Shown here piece by piece: positions 1 through 8,028 of a stretch of 41,071 nucleotides of DNA. The first letter of the stretch is position 1; the number at the start of each line of letters is the position of its first letter. The position numbers and the translations under genes are program-made. The notes beneath the pieces were generated by a model. That model was not told the origin of the DNA. It searched no databases and was given only the letters and a program-made list of their open reading frames with translations. This DNA comes from a virus, in the IMG/VR virus record IMGVR_UViG_3300009129_000029, positions 1-41,071 of that record. One strand, written 5' to 3'.

Positions 1-84
1 TTTCATTATTTCTTCTACCATAGCCTTGTCATATAACGGGTATGCTTCTCGCAATAACTCTCGCAGGTATTGGTACTTTGACAT
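1..84 (-). CDS. N-terminal fragment of an unidentified protein
   Basis: An open frame of 28 codons starts at an ATG at 84-82 and runs off the window edge. It reads MSKYQYLRELLREAYPLYDK and continues, a charged, probably helical start that I do not recognise. The start is well supported: an AAAGGAG ribosome site lies 5 bases upstream, and a putative promoter element sits at 105-134. It is the last visible gene of the leftward gene run. Function cannot be given from 28 residues. Confidence 0.7.
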   Translation of the reverse strand, partial: MSKYQYLRELLREAYPLYDKAMVEEIMK

Positions 85-104
85 TATTTCTCCTTTGTCA
101 TCCA

Positions 105-134
105 GTTAGACGTATAGCCTATACGTTTTATTCA
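105..134 (-). promoter_or_regulatory. Putative promoter element, copy 1 of 2
   Basis: Read on the minus strand, this stretch holds TGAATAAAA, then 10 bases, then ATACGTCTAAC. The same two blocks, with 9 bases between them, recur at 32158-32186 upstream of the exported protein gene. In both cases a gene with a strong ribosome site starts 20-30 bases downstream. Here TTGATT-N17-TATACG could also be read as a weak sigma-70 promoter. The role as promoter is inferred from position and repetition. Confidence 0.5.
110..126. repeat. 17-nt perfect inverted repeat
   Basis: The sequence ACGTATAG-C-CTATACGT is a perfect palindrome around one central base. It overlaps the putative promoter element upstream of the gene starting at 84, so it could be an operator. 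The second copy of the promoter element at 32158 keeps only one half of this palindrome. No binding protein can be assigned. Confidence 0.5.
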
Positions 135-177
135 ATCAAAGAGAGGAAAATTTTCTGGCGAAGTTTCGCTCTGAGAT

Positions 178-846
178 TTATATTATCCTCGAATCTTTAT
201 CCATGTTCTCAAACAGTGCGCCGATGCCACTCTCGCCGCTTATCCACTTGTCGGGTGTGCCGAAGTCATGTGAAGGGGATACAACCTCCCAACCATTAAC
301 CTTTAGAGATGGTTCGTGAAGTGTGACAGGTACAGTTAAATAAACTCGACGCCCAACATTTGAGATTTGTTGACACAAAACGCTACGCTCGCCGCCGTTA
401 ATATGATTCAAGCTATCCCACTCATGCCGCAGCACCATCCACAAGCCACCGGAATCAGGAGTGAAGTGTTTGTGAAGACCATGACGCCTTTGCATCCGTA
501 CCATCGCCCCAATACCAAGACCGAGTGCCTTGATATTGGCGTAGTAAAGGCTGCGCCATGCAGCATTTTTCATTATCGCTGTCTCTCTGTCATGCTCTAG
601 TACCACGCAAGTCCTTCGATTGTGACCCAGCGTATGACAATAGGTGCAACTGCGGGGCATCTTGGCTCGCACAGATGCGCTCTTAGATATGGATGCACGA
701 TTAGCATTATACTCTTTAACTATGGGGTGACTCTCGCCGTGAACCTCTTTGATGCGTTCAATATCTGCGTGCAGTTGTGGGCATGTCTGTCGGTTATGTC
801 CCTTCGTGTGGCAATAGCTGCACACCACTGTTTTTCCGCTGCTCAT
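178..846 (-). CDS. Tandem zinc-knuckle protein
   Basis: The 222-residue protein has two CCHC zinc knuckles of the form C-x2-C-x4-H-x4-C: residues 9-22 (CSYCHTKGHNRQTC) and about 67-80 (CTYCHTLGHNRRTC). The linker is helical and charged. The remaining 140 residues match nothing I know, except a basic, aromatic stretch after the second knuckle. Zinc knuckles usually bind single-stranded nucleic acid, so an RNA- or ssDNA-binding role is likely but inferred. The start at 846 follows GTGAAGG. A 27-base gap separates it from the upstream gene, so it is probably cotranscribed with 874-1146. Confidence 0.75.
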   Translation of the reverse strand: MSSGKTVVCSYCHTKGHNRQTCPQLHADIERIKEVHGESHPIVKEYNANRASISKSASVRAKMPRSCTYCHTLGHNRRTCVVLEHDRETAIMKNAAWRSLYYANIKALGLGIGAMVRMQRRHGLHKHFTPDSGGLWMVLRHEWDSLNHINGGERSVLCQQISNVGRRVYLTVPVTLHEPSLKVNGWEVVSPSHDFGTPDKWISGESGIGALFENMDKDSRII

Positions 847-873
847 CCTTCACTTTCCATTAGCTAATGTACA

Positions 874-1146
874 CTAAGTAGTTTCTCGGAGATTCTTTAT
901 CCCGATTCCTTTTCCCTGCACAATGTTGTGCGTGTCTGCATATTTCTCGTATATTTCTTCGATGAACCATGTGAAGTGTGCATTACTCTTCCAAGGATAA
1001 TATACCTCGTAGGAGCAGGGCTTGTCGCCGTACTTATCTTTTAGAGTCTCAATATCTCCCGGCATCAAAGTGTCTGCTAAGTCCTCGGGGTAGACCTCAA
1101 CAATGACGATCTTCTGCCCTCTTGTGTTCTTTGCTGTCTTTCCCAC
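874..1146 (-). CDS. Unidentified 90-residue protein
   Basis: The start is a GTG at 1146-1144 that shares its first base with the TAG stop of the HAD phosphatase gene, so translation is probably coupled. The product is 90 residues, mixed charge, with no signal peptide or membrane segment. The C-terminal half contains an aromatic cluster (YEVYYPWK and WFIEEIYEKY). I do not recognise the family. The coupling to the phosphatase gene is the only clue to function. Confidence 0.65.
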   Translation of the reverse strand: MGKTAKNTRGQKIVIVEVYPEDLADTLMPGDIETLKDKYGDKPCSYEVYYPWKSNAHFTWFIEEIYEKYADTHNIVQGKGIGIKNLRETT

Positions 1147-1940
1147 TATACACCGCCGGGAGGCGAAGACTTGCTACGCTTCATCTTTGGCTTCTTATGA
1201 CCCTTGCCACCACCGGTATCCTTGTTGTCACCCTTGCCAATCAAGTCTTTCTTATGTCCTGCGTGCTGCCTTCTCATTCTGGTTTGAAACTCTCCGTGAT
1301 CCAACTCTGGATCTTTGTCCTCGTCCATGCCCTCTGCATAGTGGACAAGGCGCGTGACAATGGTTACCTCGGGATATTCTCGCTTCAACTCATCGACTGC
1401 TGCGATATTCTTTGGCGAGTCATCGAAGAACAAAACGTCCTTAGCTCCAAGGTTAATAATCTCATTCTCGATCCATTCCTTCTTTGCGTATGGATCGCTG
1501 GTGCCTAACGTGATCATCTCAAACATGCTGCCATCAATGCCCAACACACCCTCAATGAAGCCCATAATATCGTTGGCTGCAGCGTCAGCCCGTGCGGTCA
1601 GGATTGCGATCTTCCTGCCTGCACCATCGCGCATCTCCGCATCGACAACCTTCTGCATAATCCGTGCAACCTGCTCCACCTGTCGAGGATTGATGAGCCT
1701 ATCAAACTCACTGAAATCGAACACCTCGCCCTTTTCGTTGATGTATTCTCTAGTTGCTGGATTATATTCTGCGATGGGTTCATACACCGCGTACTCGGCT
1801 GGCGACAATCTAAACTCTGTCCCGTCTGCTCGGGTCACCATAACGTCTGCATCAGTCACAGCCAGCGTATCATCAAAGTCGAACACTCTTAGCTTAGACT
1901 CATTAAGAAAATGATTCCATGTATCGAGATGTTTCTTCAT
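1146..1940 (-). CDS. HAD-superfamily phosphatase with leader and basic tail
   Basis: The 264-residue protein carries the HAD catalytic motif DFDDT at residues 21-25 (nucleophile Asp21, acid Asp23), motif II in AILTARAD and motif III in FFDDSPKN, so it should be a Mg-dependent phosphohydrolase. Substrate is not evident. The cap insert between motifs I and II is about 90 residues. The last 40 residues are Gly, Lys and His rich, suited to nucleic acid or polyanion binding. Residues 1-15 (WNHFLNES) fit a leader shared with several other proteins here, so the enzyme may be packaged in the virion. The ATG at 1940 has GGAG 8 bases upstream and starts 3 bases after the stop of the preceding gene. Confidence 0.8.
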   Translation of the reverse strand: MKKHLDTWNHFLNESKLRVFDFDDTLAVTDADVMVTRADGTEFRLSPAEYAVYEPIAEYNPATREYINEKGEVFDFSEFDRLINPRQVEQVARIMQKVVDAEMRDGAGRKIAILTARADAAANDIMGFIEGVLGIDGSMFEMITLGTSDPYAKKEWIENEIINLGAKDVLFFDDSPKNIAAVDELKREYPEVTIVTRLVHYAEGMDEDKDPELDHGEFQTRMRRQHAGHKKDLIGKGDNKDTGGGKGHKKPKMKRSKSSPPGGV

Positions 1941-1943
1941 AGT

Positions 1944-4900
1944 TTACTCCGCTTCTTTAATAATCCTTCTTATTTTAGCACGTAATTTTGCTTCTGTCAA
2001 GACTTTCTTTAAGTGTGCCACTCGCTCAAGCCGTGGAGTGTGGTCAAAGCCTCTGCGCTGCCTCTTGCGTTGCAGCAAATCCTCAATCTCTTCTTCGGTA
2101 GGCTTGCGACCACCAAATGCTATCGTCAACTCCTCAATAGCAGCCAGCCGCATTCGCAGATTTTCAGCTTCTTGAGGAGTAATGCCCATCGCTGCTGCGG
2201 CTCCCGCATCTCGGGATCCTCTGGCGTCGGTGCCTAATGGTGCTGCGTCACCCATGCCTAGCTGGTTCATAATCTCTTTGCGCCATGCTGCAACCTCTTC
2301 TTCGGAAGGGTCTTCGCCGTGGTTCGCTCTCCAGCGACTCTTGGCTAGCTTCAATTCATATTCAAGCCGCTTCTCATCTCTCTCTTCCTTTGTCCCAAAG
2401 AATTTATCTGTGATCTCTGGCTTGGCGTGACGCCTGAAGTCTACCTTATTGATGATTGCGCCTGCTACGCCCGCTTGGGTCATCCACTCTCTCACCATCC
2501 GTTCCCACGCCGAAGGCAGATGATTCTGCTGATCCCACTGGACGTAGACACCGTTGCTCATTCCGCGCAACAGTTTCTCGACCACAACCTCTTTCTCATA
2601 CACACTCATGTCGCTCCAAGTGTTGCCGGATGACCACCACTCGACAATCGCCTTGTTGTGGTTCATCGTTTCAGGGGTTCTAGTCTCGTAGGTAAACTTT
2701 GATAGAACCTTCTCGCTCAGTTCCATAGCTATGTTGCCGCTAAGATATTCTTTCTCCAACTCTGCTGCGATTTCAAGATTAGGCTCAATGACAAACTCTT
2801 GTGTCACCTCCTTCGCTGCTTGCAGAATCATGTCCATGTGTTCGTCCACAAACTCAACAAAGTGGAACGCGCCAGCCAACTCTTCCTTGGAGTCTTTGCT
2901 AGTAGCTATGATCCTGAACCTGAGATAGATTGGCACCTCTGCTGCTTCCCGCTGGTCGGCAAGGCCAAATTTCAAGCCAATCTGCACGTCCTTGGCAAAG
3001 TCCACTCCCTCGTATGCTGGTCTTGCGTACTTGTCTCCGAATGGAAGATCGATCTGCTTCTCTGAATAGTTATTCGCTGCAGCTTCCAGCTTCTTTAGTT
3101 TCTCCGCAAAGAAACGAGCAAAGGATGAGTTAGTGTCAGGTCCGACCCAGACCACGTTGCGGTCTTTTCTGCCTGCGATTCCTCGGGCTATCACATCATT
3201 GAATCTATTGTCGTGCATTAATTGGCGACTGATGGATGCATAGTTAAAGTTTGAGTGCTTGGTCAGCCAGTACAGCTTCTGTTTAGGAAGGTTAATGTCT
3301 AGCGGCACCTCTGGGTCTGCGTTGTGGTGTCCCACGCCTAGATTAAACCAGATCTCGCCTGACGGATCGTCATCGTCGTCATCTCCAATGATATTAAAGT
3401 TCTTGAGTCTTTCTTCAAAGTCTTCAATCTCGCTATTGGTATTGTCCCACGCGCTAGCCTTTGCGTAACCTTCCTCAACCAGTTTCTTTCTGACAATCTC
3501 GTAGAACCGGTCGTACTTGCCGTCTAACTCTCGCATATAATCTAAGAAATAGTCGGCATCGTCGGGGGTTCTGCAATCCTCGCAGTTAAAGTTGTAAGTG
3601 ATCTGCAGAGCGCCCTCATCGGTATGTTCAAAGTACACCTCTTCTGGATACTCGCTGGGGAGGTCGAGAATCCTATTCTCGAAATCGCGCAGGTCAGCGC
3701 CCCCAGTGGGTATGTCATATGTCGCGTGAACATCGTTGCCCTCACCATCGTCGCCCCAGCCAAGCGGGATTGTTAGCGTCAGCGTGCCGTCTGCCCAAAC
3801 GTGGGGCTCCTGCCCCCAATCATCATCATTAACGTGTGCGCCGAAGGATGTGTGTTCCAACTCGTTGTTGGCTTGGTCGTTAAGATCGTCAATGGCATTG
3901 TTGTATTCCTCTGCCATTTGGTCGTACTGATCTTCTTCCTCGCCTTCTGAATCGTGGTGTACGTTAACGCCGAAAGGGAACGGGTCATCCAAGCCCTCGC
4001 CTCTGCCCGGTCTAAAGAACATGCTAAGGATCTCGCCATCTCTGGTGTCGCCATAGCTGCCACCGTAGCGTGTAAGGTAGTCTAGCTGCGGTATGAAATA
4101 TGTGGTTGCCTCGCCCTTGCCAGTCTCGGGATCGGTGTCTCCCAACTCTTGAGCGAATATCTCCTTCTGCTTGTCCCACACAAACTCTCTGACTGCGCCG
4201 ACAAAACCGGGCGTGCCACTGCCATACGTTCTGCTCTCGGGCGCCGCAAAGGTTAGTTCGTTGGGATGATCGACGTACTTTCTAAGTCTAACGCGAGACT
4301 TTACTCCGATGCCGGGTACATCGCGGTCATTATCCCTGAAAATCTCTTCATCGTCAAGGTCGCCAATATCTCTCGGGTCTGGTGCTCGGGTGGCTTCTTT
4401 ACTATGCTTCTCAAGTGCAGCTTTATATTCTTCTTCAGATGTGATTCCTTCGTATGGCTTGAAACCTCTTTCTCCCGTGTTTCGACGAGCCTCGGCATCA
4501 TCATAGTTTTTAATGTACTGCTTAAATAACTCAGGGCTGATGTTTAGCTCTTTCGCTTTGGAGATCAGTGCCACCTCCTTGAATTTCTCTGGCTTTGCTG
4601 CCATCTCAACCCGCTTGTCAAGATCGCGCCACCACTTTGTGCCGTGGTTAGACCTAGCCCACACCCACAATAGCACCAACGCGCCCTCGGGACTGCCCGT
4701 GTCATAGTCCTGACGAATCTGCGTGATTCTCTCAGCTTGGCTCATCGTGTCGTACATTCTGTCCAGCTTCGCAATCGGTCTTTCTCTCTCCTCAGAAGGA
4801 GTTAAAAGTTTATTAAGTTCTGCCTCTGTGACTGCGTACGCGATAGGACCGTGACCTTTCGCCTCTTGCACAGCACAATGGAAATACTCGCTACCCTCGC

Positions 4901-5729
4901 TGTGGCATGAGTGAATGTTGCTAATGTCGCTCATGCGTAGTACGTCGATGGGGTGACGCGACAGGATGACGTGCATGTTCTGCGACTTGTCCTCAATCAG
5001 CCCTTGAGAGATTTTCTTGTGGTTGTTGTCTTTCGTATAGTGCGTCTGGTTCTTAGCCCACCACTGCGCGGAACCCTCGGGAACCTCGCCCTTCTTCTCA
5101 AGACCACCAATGATCTTGTTGATGCCCTGCTTCTGAACCTTAGTAATCGTCTCGCCCGCTCTCGGTCCCTTGGGAATGACCTGTTCGACTCGGCGCTCCA
5201 TAGTAAGATCGGCTACGTCAATCTCAACCTCATACTCGCCGCCGCCGTCAGCAGCAAGGCGTTGGCGCTTCTGCTTTACCTTCTTTGTGGGGAATTGACG
5301 ACCATGCGCATCGATTTGTCCTGCTTCCCATGCCTTCCATTCTTCTTTGGTTGGCTCCCACATCGCGTCTGTTTCTGGGTTGCGTCGTTGACCGGTTTCG
5401 GTTGTCTTCTCATAGTTATAAATACTGCGGTAGCGTTCCCGCATAGTATCGCTAATCGGAGGCAACCAGCCTGCAGCCTTGACCCCTCGCAGGATCGCTT
5501 TGAGCATGCGAGTGTCGGCACTGTCCATCGGGAAAGTAACGCGCATGTTCTCGCCAAAGATTTCATTGAAATCATAGGCTAGCCCATCTGTCTCACGCAT
5601 CCAGTCATAAATCTTGTTAGCAGTCTGCGCAGAGATTTCATTCATAATCTCGCGGCTCTCGTTGAGAGTCAGGGGCTTTATGCTTTGTGCGAACCGATGC
5701 CAGTTCTCTAGAATAGTTTTATAATCCAT
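1944..5729 (-). CDS. Very large virion-like protein, paralog of 37640-40015
   Basis: At 1261 residues this is the largest gene in the window. Its start (ENWHRFAQ, then LTLNES at about residues 20-25) fits the shared leader, ending in an LxE site like those cut by T4-type prohead protease. A central block with HPIDVLRMSD, SCHSEGSEYF and AVQEAKGHGPIAY, followed by SRVRLR and YGSGTPGF, is repeated in the same order in the 791-residue protein. Much of the middle is acidic with Asp runs. The C-terminus (KLRAKIRRIIKEAE) is basic and helical. No enzyme motif is recognised. Packaging or injection with the DNA is a hypothesis. The ribosome site is weak, and the gene starts 18 bases after its upstream neighbour. 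Confidence 0.8.
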   Translation of the reverse strand: MDYKTILENWHRFAQSIKPLTLNESREIMNEISAQTANKIYDWMRETDGLAYDFNEIFGENMRVTFPMDSADTRMLKAILRGVKAAGWLPPISDTMRERYRSIYNYEKTTETGQRRNPETDAMWEPTKEEWKAWEAGQIDAHGRQFPTKKVKQKRQRLAADGGGEYEVEIDVADLTMERRVEQVIPKGPRAGETITKVQKQGINKIIGGLEKKGEVPEGSAQWWAKNQTHYTKDNNHKKISQGLIEDKSQNMHVILSRHPIDVLRMSDISNIHSCHSEGSEYFHCAVQEAKGHGPIAYAVTEAELNKLLTPSEERERPIAKLDRMYDTMSQAERITQIRQDYDTGSPEGALVLLWVWARSNHGTKWWRDLDKRVEMAAKPEKFKEVALISKAKELNISPELFKQYIKNYDDAEARRNTGERGFKPYEGITSEEEYKAALEKHSKEATRAPDPRDIGDLDDEEIFRDNDRDVPGIGVKSRVRLRKYVDHPNELTFAAPESRTYGSGTPGFVGAVREFVWDKQKEIFAQELGDTDPETGKGEATTYFIPQLDYLTRYGGSYGDTRDGEILSMFFRPGRGEGLDDPFPFGVNVHHDSEGEEEDQYDQMAEEYNNAIDDLNDQANNELEHTSFGAHVNDDDWGQEPHVWADGTLTLTIPLGWGDDGEGNDVHATYDIPTGGADLRDFENRILDLPSEYPEEVYFEHTDEGALQITYNFNCEDCRTPDDADYFLDYMRELDGKYDRFYEIVRKKLVEEGYAKASAWDNTNSEIEDFEERLKNFNIIGDDDDDDPSGEIWFNLGVGHHNADPEVPLDINLPKQKLYWLTKHSNFNYASISRQLMHDNRFNDVIARGIAGRKDRNVVWVGPDTNSSFARFFAEKLKKLEAAANNYSEKQIDLPFGDKYARPAYEGVDFAKDVQIGLKFGLADQREAAEVPIYLRFRIIATSKDSKEELAGAFHFVEFVDEHMDMILQAAKEVTQEFVIEPNLEIAAELEKEYLSGNIAMELSEKVLSKFTYETRTPETMNHNKAIVEWWSSGNTWSDMSVYEKEVVVEKLLRGMSNGVYVQWDQQNHLPSAWERMVREWMTQAGVAGAIINKVDFRRHAKPEITDKFFGTKEERDEKRLEYELKLAKSRWRANHGEDPSEEEVAAWRKEIMNQLGMGDAAPLGTDARGSRDAGAAAAMGITPQEAENLRMRLAAIEELTIAFGGRKPTEEEIEDLLQRKRQRRGFDHTPRLERVAHLKKVLTEAKLRAKIRRIIKEAE

Positions 5730-5747
5730 GAGCCGTTCCCGCAGTAA

Positions 5748-6107
5748 TTAGTATGTATTCTGCTCTCCATCCTCAAACGTGATGATAGTCTTGTTTGCAG
5801 GATGGGGTTCAACATGGACCTTTAGAAAGTCTCCCAAGCTGTCGAAAATAGCGATACCGCCTCTGGGTGGTGGATACAGCCAGTGAATGATGCAGTGACC
5901 TGATGCCAATTCGACACCCTCGATTACCACGCCCTCTCCTGATACGCCTGTCTCATCGCTCTGCCTACACACGGTAAACGTGCGGATACCCCGTGGGGCT
6001 AGCTTCGGTGGTGGCTTTGGTTTTAGGTTCTCTGCGATATCGCCTATATCGTCCGCACTGACCATTTCAATGACATCATCATCATCATCGTATTCAGTAT
6101 TGCTCAT
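5748..6107 (-). CDS. Unidentified 119-residue protein with acidic N-terminus
   Basis: I start this gene at ATG 6107 (MSNTEYDDDDD), which has GGGAG 11 bases upstream and lies 2 bases past the stop of the preceding gene. A longer open frame to 6221 exists but would run far into that gene. The first 30 residues are acidic, then comes a Pro/Lys stretch (KPKPPPKLAPRG) and a compact part rich in beta-prone residues ending FEDGEQNTY. No family is recognised. Confidence 0.7.
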   Translation of the reverse strand: MSNTEYDDDDDVIEMVSADDIGDIAENLKPKPPPKLAPRGIRTFTVCRQSDETGVSGEGVVIEGVELASGHCIIHWLYPPPRGGIAIFDSLGDFLKVHVEPHPANKTIITFEDGEQNTY

Positions 6108-6109
6108 TG

Positions 6110-6430
6110 TTACGCATCTCCCACTGGCGTCAGGTTGCGAAGCAAGCTGTCCTGCAACTCGTCCGTAATGGATTTCATTATAGCCTTCTCCGCTTCCTTC
6201 ATCTCGTCCATGTGTTGCCATAATAAGATATTCTCATCCTTGATCGCCTCTAGAGCGTCTGCCAGTTTTTTATTGTTTAGTCTCAAGAGTTCAACTTGGT
6301 ATCTCAACTCATGGTTCTCACGCTGGAGAGAGGATCCTGATTTTACCCTCTGCCATGCCTGCTTCAAAATCCGTACAGGCAATAGCAGTCCGTCTTTTGC
6401 CATCCTTATCACCCATTGAAAAAGTTTCAT
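6110..6430 (-). CDS. Coiled-coil protein with amphipathic N-terminus
   Basis: The 106-residue product begins with an amphipathic or weakly hydrophobic helix (MKLFQWVIRMAKDGLLLP), followed by a long heptad-like coiled coil (NHELRYQVELLRLNNKKLADAL onward). The start at 6430 has AAGGA 10 bases upstream. It overlaps the preceding gene by 113 bases in another frame, which is much longer than any other overlap here, so the true start could be further in. It may be a small membrane-associated or oligomerising protein. Function is unknown. Confidence 0.6.
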   Translation of the reverse strand: MKLFQWVIRMAKDGLLLPVRILKQAWQRVKSGSSLQRENHELRYQVELLRLNNKKLADALEAIKDENILLWQHMDEMKEAEKAIMKSITDELQDSLLRNLTPVGDA

Positions 6431-6539
6431 AATAGTGTTCCTTATGTATATCGCTGTTGAGCATTCCAAACCCAACCCAAAACTTGTCGATAATAACATG
6501 CTTTACGTCGCCAATTTGAATCAATGTGCCCACACTCAC
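6318..6539 (-). CDS. Unidentified 73-residue protein, GTG start
   Basis: The frame starts at GTG 6539-6537, overlapping the TGA of the upstream gene as GTGA, with a GGGG-rich ribosome site. The product (VSVGTLIQIGDVKHVIIDKF onward) looks like a small beta-rich domain and ends in a short basic and acidic tail. Its 3' part overlaps the coiled-coil gene 6110-6430. The coupled start and protein-like composition argue that it is real. No family is recognised. Confidence 0.6.
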   Translation of the reverse strand: MSVGTLIQIGDVKHVIIDKFWVGFGMLNSDIHKEHYYETFSMGDKDGKRRTAIACTDFEAGMAEGKIRILSPA

Positions 6540-6916
6540 GGCGTCAACCCCACAGGGTTTCCCCAACGAACAATGTTAAGACCCTTGATTTTTGCCAAAT
6601 CTGTCATTAAATAGCGCCGAACCCAATACCTAGGCGACAGATCAGAGTTAAGCTCAAACTTAATAATATATCGATTAAACCAGTATTCGTCAGTAGCGCG
6701 AGCACGACTGACATGCCCAGCGCGAGCAGGATCAGTAACGGTCGTCACGCGCTCAATCGAACGAATATCGTCGAGCGTCTGATCTTTGTTGCCGCCTTTG
6801 GTCTTGCTGATGCGCACATCTACCTCGATTTCATAACTGCGCTGGATATATGTTGGGTCTTCGTCCTCTTTGAGAAGCCTAAACCACTTGTCTGTTGCTC
6901 TGCTTGATTCGTGCAT
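6536..6916 (-). CDS. Unidentified 126-residue phage protein
   Basis: I place the start at ATG 6916 (MHESSRATDKW) because it follows the stop of the phosphomannomutase gene. AAGGAG lies 15 bases upstream and the motif ACTATTTAT sits 3 bases before the ATG. The protein is soluble. Its central part (VTTVTD, ARAGHVSRARATDEYWFNRY) and C-terminal part (WVRRYLMTDLAKIKGLNIVRWG) give the impression of a conserved small phage protein seen in T4-like marine phages, but I cannot name it. A longer start at 6976 would overlap the upstream gene. Confidence 0.7.
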   Translation of the reverse strand: MHESSRATDKWFRLLKEDEDPTYIQRSYEIEVDVRISKTKGGNKDQTLDDIRSIERVTTVTDPARAGHVSRARATDEYWFNRYIIKFELNSDLSPRYWVRRYLMTDLAKIKGLNIVRWGNPVGLTP

Positions 6917-6919
6917 GTA

Positions 6920-6928
6920 ATAAATAGT
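6920..6928 (-). promoter_or_regulatory. ACTATTTAT motif, copy 1 of 4
   Basis: The minus-strand 9-mer ACTATTTAT lies 3 bases before the ATG at 6916, as ACTATTTAT-TAC-ATG. The same 9-mer is found only at 10661-10669, 16894-16902 and 40033-40041, always in a short gap before a gene. Read on the plus strand it is AATAAATA, close to the T4 late octamer TATAAATA but pointing against the genes. Its role is unproven. Confidence 0.45.
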
Positions 6929-6939
6929 TTGCTCCTTGC

Positions 6940-7677
6940 TTAAATGCTCTTTAGTAGTTGCGCTGTGTCTTTCCATGATTCAACAGGATGAACATTTCCG
7001 AAAACCCTCTTGCGTACAGCTTCTGCTATGGCATAATCGTTGCCGGGATATTCAATTCTATCCCCCACAAAGTGTATTATAGCATCCTGAGACAGTTTTT
7101 TAAAATGTTCTCTGATTACCTGTGATTTGTCGCGCCCTTTGTTAAAAATGTCAATGCTGACTGCGCCGCCGATGACAAAATCGCATTTGGGGTGCTTTTT
7201 CCGCAATTCCTTGACGATAGCCTGTCTCTCTTTGTGTTCCGCATCGTATGCGGCATACTCGTCGCGCTGGTCCTGTGTCGCGTTTCTGCCCACGATTGAG
7301 AAATTGATCATGCCAGTCCTGCCTTCGTGGTGCTTGCCTGTCTTTGTGGGATATTTGGAATTAGCAACTTCCAAGTCTAGATCCAATAAGAGTTCTCTGG
7401 ATGGCTCAAACTTGTGCTCATATTCATGAAACCATGCCCGCTCCTCGTCCTTCTTTCTCCTGTAATATACGTTGCCCATGCACGCGAACACACCCTCTAT
7501 ACGGTCCAAGACCTCGGGACTCAGTTGCTCAGCCAGACGCACAAAGCTGCCGCCCGAAACCAAATAAACCTCTTTGCCCTCCAACCATTCAAAAAATTGG
7601 CGCCGAAAAATTTGCACAGCCTTCTGTTTTGGGGGGGTCAAAGTTCCGTCCACATCAAACAAGTATATTTTTCTCAT
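6940..7677 (-). CDS. Eukaryotic-type phosphomannomutase
   Basis: Interconverts mannose-6-phosphate and mannose-1-phosphate, on the way to GDP-mannose. At 245 residues it matches the usual length of the alpha-PMM family (HAD type IIB), not the larger bacterial ManB. The catalytic DVDGT is at residues 8-12 (Asp8 and Asp10). The PMM core signature is visible as EGRTGMINFSIVGRNATQ followed by DQRDEY. IGGAVSIDIFNKGRDKSQV and FVGDRIEYPGNDYAIA complete the HAD-IIB metal site. The start at 7677 overlaps the stop of the cupin gene by ATGA, so the two mannose genes are translationally coupled. Family assignment is firm; the in vivo role in the phage is inferred. Confidence 0.9.
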   Translation of the reverse strand: MRKIYLFDVDGTLTPPKQKAVQIFRRQFFEWLEGKEVYLVSGGSFVRLAEQLSPEVLDRIEGVFACMGNVYYRRKKDEERAWFHEYEHKFEPSRELLLDLDLEVANSKYPTKTGKHHEGRTGMINFSIVGRNATQDQRDEYAAYDAEHKERQAIVKELRKKHPKCDFVIGGAVSIDIFNKGRDKSQVIREHFKKLSQDAIIHFVGDRIEYPGNDYAIAEAVRKRVFGNVHPVESWKDTAQLLKSI

Positions 7678-8027
7678 CTATTATAGTCATCCTGCAACCT
7701 AACCACATCGTCGATCTCTGCGGTACTGACCTCTATTAGTGTCACGTCTTCCTTGTCGGCACAGTAACGGTGAATGAGTCCCGGTCGAATACGCTGACTC
7801 TCGCCCTCTTTCAGCACGATTCTGATGCCTGTCTCTGTATCAATGTATTCGTGGTGTGGTCCCATCTCTAGCAGCAGAGAGCCTTTGAGTACATAGATCG
7901 TCTCGTCCTTCTCTTCATGATATTGGAGGGATAGTCTGTGACCCGCATTGATATGCAGAATCTTTCCCAAATACCTATCAGTGATTGCCCACCGATCTTC
8001 GTAGCCCCAAGGCTTCTCTACTCTCAT
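7674..8027 (-). CDS. Cupin of the mannose-6-phosphate isomerase type II family
   Basis: The 117-residue protein is a single cupin like the C-terminal domain of bifunctional ManC/AlgA enzymes (phosphomannose isomerase). It opens with the family hallmark VEKPWGYED. Metal ligands are in the cupin motifs: SLQYHEEKDETIYVLKG (His, His-equivalent and Glu) and the later IRPGLIHR (His). It should supply mannose-6-phosphate to the coupled phosphomannomutase. It lacks the guanylyltransferase domain, so GDP-mannose formation needs another enzyme. The ATG at 8027 is one base past the preceding stop. A related sugar-phosphate isomerase or epimerase activity is possible. Confidence 0.85.
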   Translation of the reverse strand: MRVEKPWGYEDRWAITDRYLGKILHINAGHRLSLQYHEEKDETIYVLKGSLLLEMGPHHEYIDTETGIRIVLKEGESQRIRPGLIHRYCADKEDVTLIEVSTAEIDDVVRLQDDYNR

Positions 8028-8028
8028 G

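Noticed and set aside
1354-1914. Long open frames on the plus strand, such as 1354-1914, 4953-5582 and 24207-24932.
   Set aside because: They are antisense to clear genes, lack ribosome sites and have no recognisable protein features.
3350-3400. GAT/ATC-rich triplet runs in the 1261-residue gene and at 6075 as tandem repeats.
   Set aside because: They encode short Asp runs in acidic protein segments and are too short to be a notable repeat.
5748-6221. A longer start (6221) for the 119-residue gene.
   Set aside because: It overlaps the preceding gene by 112 bases, whereas ATG 6107 has a good ribosome site right after that gene's stop.
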